NCBI GenBank assembly: GCA_054601695.1
Contig: BAAHQB010000250.1
Location: forward strand, 216,738-280,737
DNA length: 64,000 nucleotides
Origin: Amorphochlora amoebiformis
Lineage: Eukaryota; Cercozoa; Chlorarachniophyceae
Direction: 5' to 3'
This document shows positions 49,124 through 64,000 of the stretch, piece after piece; position 1 is the first letter of the stretch, and each line of letters opens with the position of its first letter. The notes below the pieces were generated by a model that saw only the letters and a program-made list of their open reading frames with translations, made no database searches and had not been told where the DNA came from. The translations under genes and the position numbers were made by a program.

Positions 49124-50001
49124 ATATATATATACATATACATATATATATATATAATATAATTTATACACACATATATATATATTATATATAGTGTATA
49201 TATATATATGTGTATATATATATGTATATATGTTAAAATATATATATATATATATACGATACATACATGTGTATGACTGTATATCGATTTCGGTCGAACT
49301 TAATTGGCAGCATATGTCTACCATGTACACACATGTATATATATGTATGTATGTATGTATATGTATGTGTGTATATTCTAGATGTTAGTACTGATGCATG
49401 CTCCAGGTGCCGCTGGGGTTTAAGTGTGGAAGTCTTGAGGCGATGTCAAATTAATATAATCATAGTTACTCCAGTCACTAAGCAAGTCATCCTAGTCATT
49501 AATACGTAGTCTCAATATAAGACTAGTACAATCTAGACAATAGAAAAGAGAGTCAAGTTCTAGAAGTTAGTACCAGTACAGCATACTAGATCTAGTAGAT
49601 ACAGGACTACTACAGTACTACTCGTACTACCTAGACTACTACTGTATACTAACTAGACTAACTAGATTAATAGACTAGAGAGAGTCTAGTTACTTGAGTA
49701 GTTGATATAATAACTATATTCTGATGGCAGCTAGTATAGTATTATCTAGATTATACACGCACTGAGATTCTAGTATTGAACAAGGGATTCAATTCTATAC
49801 TAGTCTATAATTATAAGTTACAGTTGATTAGGCCGCCGTTTAATTGACAAGTTATTATCATGGTAATGCCGCCATAGCTACTATAGCCAGTATAGGTTGA
49901 AGAATTCTAGAAACAGCTCAGATCTAGCTATGTGAATTTCAAAGCTCTTAGTAAGCCTAAAAACTCTAACGAAATTGATTAAATAAATGGTATATTGGCG
50001 G
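47210..50001. other. Region between the convergent 3' ends of genes C and D
   Basis: Contains TATG/TACA and (TA)n tracts to about 49370, a tandem copy pair around 47480-47610 (TATGTATTATTGATATTACT repeated), the doubtful exon chain at 48519-49313, and a 600-bp CTAG-rich complex stretch (49380-50001) lacking TA repeats. Confidence 0.45.
48519..49313 (-). CDS. Possible small minus-strand exon chain, unknown product
   Basis: Three candidate exons: 49313-49278 ([12 protein letters not shown], followed by GTCATA), 48985-48914 (24 codons containing [17 protein letters not shown], followed by GTATAT) and 48532-48519 (VKSY, followed by GTTGAT). The middle block is clearly non-repetitive and open, but no AG acceptor precedes it where the frame opens, and I see no terminal stop exon. 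They could be missed 3' exons of gene D or a relic. No family recognised. Confidence 0.25.

Positions 50002-64000
<13,999 letters not shown>

Overview
Nuclear DNA of an unidentified microbial eukaryote (protist or alga). About half the window is (TA)n/(TG)n microsatellite, so long open frames such as runs of Tyr-Ile are artefacts. The genes show only when the short complex islands between the TA tracts are read as exons: almost every island is a 15-130 nt open block, with AG before it and GT after it, and phases that chain correctly from one block to the next. Read this way, the window holds four large, extremely intron-rich genes. I could not fix the lineage; TTAGGG-type interstitial repeats, a dimethyladenosine transferase with a presequence-like N-terminus, and SAM and PLAC8 domains all point to a eukaryote.

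Layout. (A) Minus strand 15259-1335: about 32 exons, roughly 520 aa, an N-terminal Cys-rich PLAC8 domain followed by a PrsW-type intramembrane protease domain. (B) Minus strand 40437-18296: about 51 exons, roughly 890 aa, an apparent three-part fusion of a DUF4395-type membrane domain, a SLAC1/TehA (TDT) anion-channel/transporter domain and a hemerythrin-like (HHE) metal-binding domain. (C) Plus strand 40650-47209: 17 exons summing to exactly 315 codons, a KsgA/Dim1/TFB1M-family rRNA dimethyladenosine transferase with a likely organellar presequence; it diverges from gene B across about 210 bp. (D) Minus strand from beyond 64000 down to about 50002: a SAM-domain protein with acidic repeat exons, coiled-coil-like exons and a basic C-terminus. 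A small doubtful minus-strand exon chain lies at 48519-49313.

Introns hold (TA)n tracts, GA/CT tracts, TTAGGG/CCCTAA arrays and a short dispersed element always found with those arrays. Many introns also carry degenerate copies of the neighbouring exon edge plus its splice site. The sequences 3' of genes A, B and D are conspicuously rich in CTAG and lack TA tracts.

The strongest novelties are the DUF4395-TDT-hemerythrin fusion, the PLAC8-PrsW fusion, introns built from telomeric repeats, and the recurring exon-edge duplications. All gene models were spliced by eye; a few junctions do not fit GT-AG in phase and are flagged.
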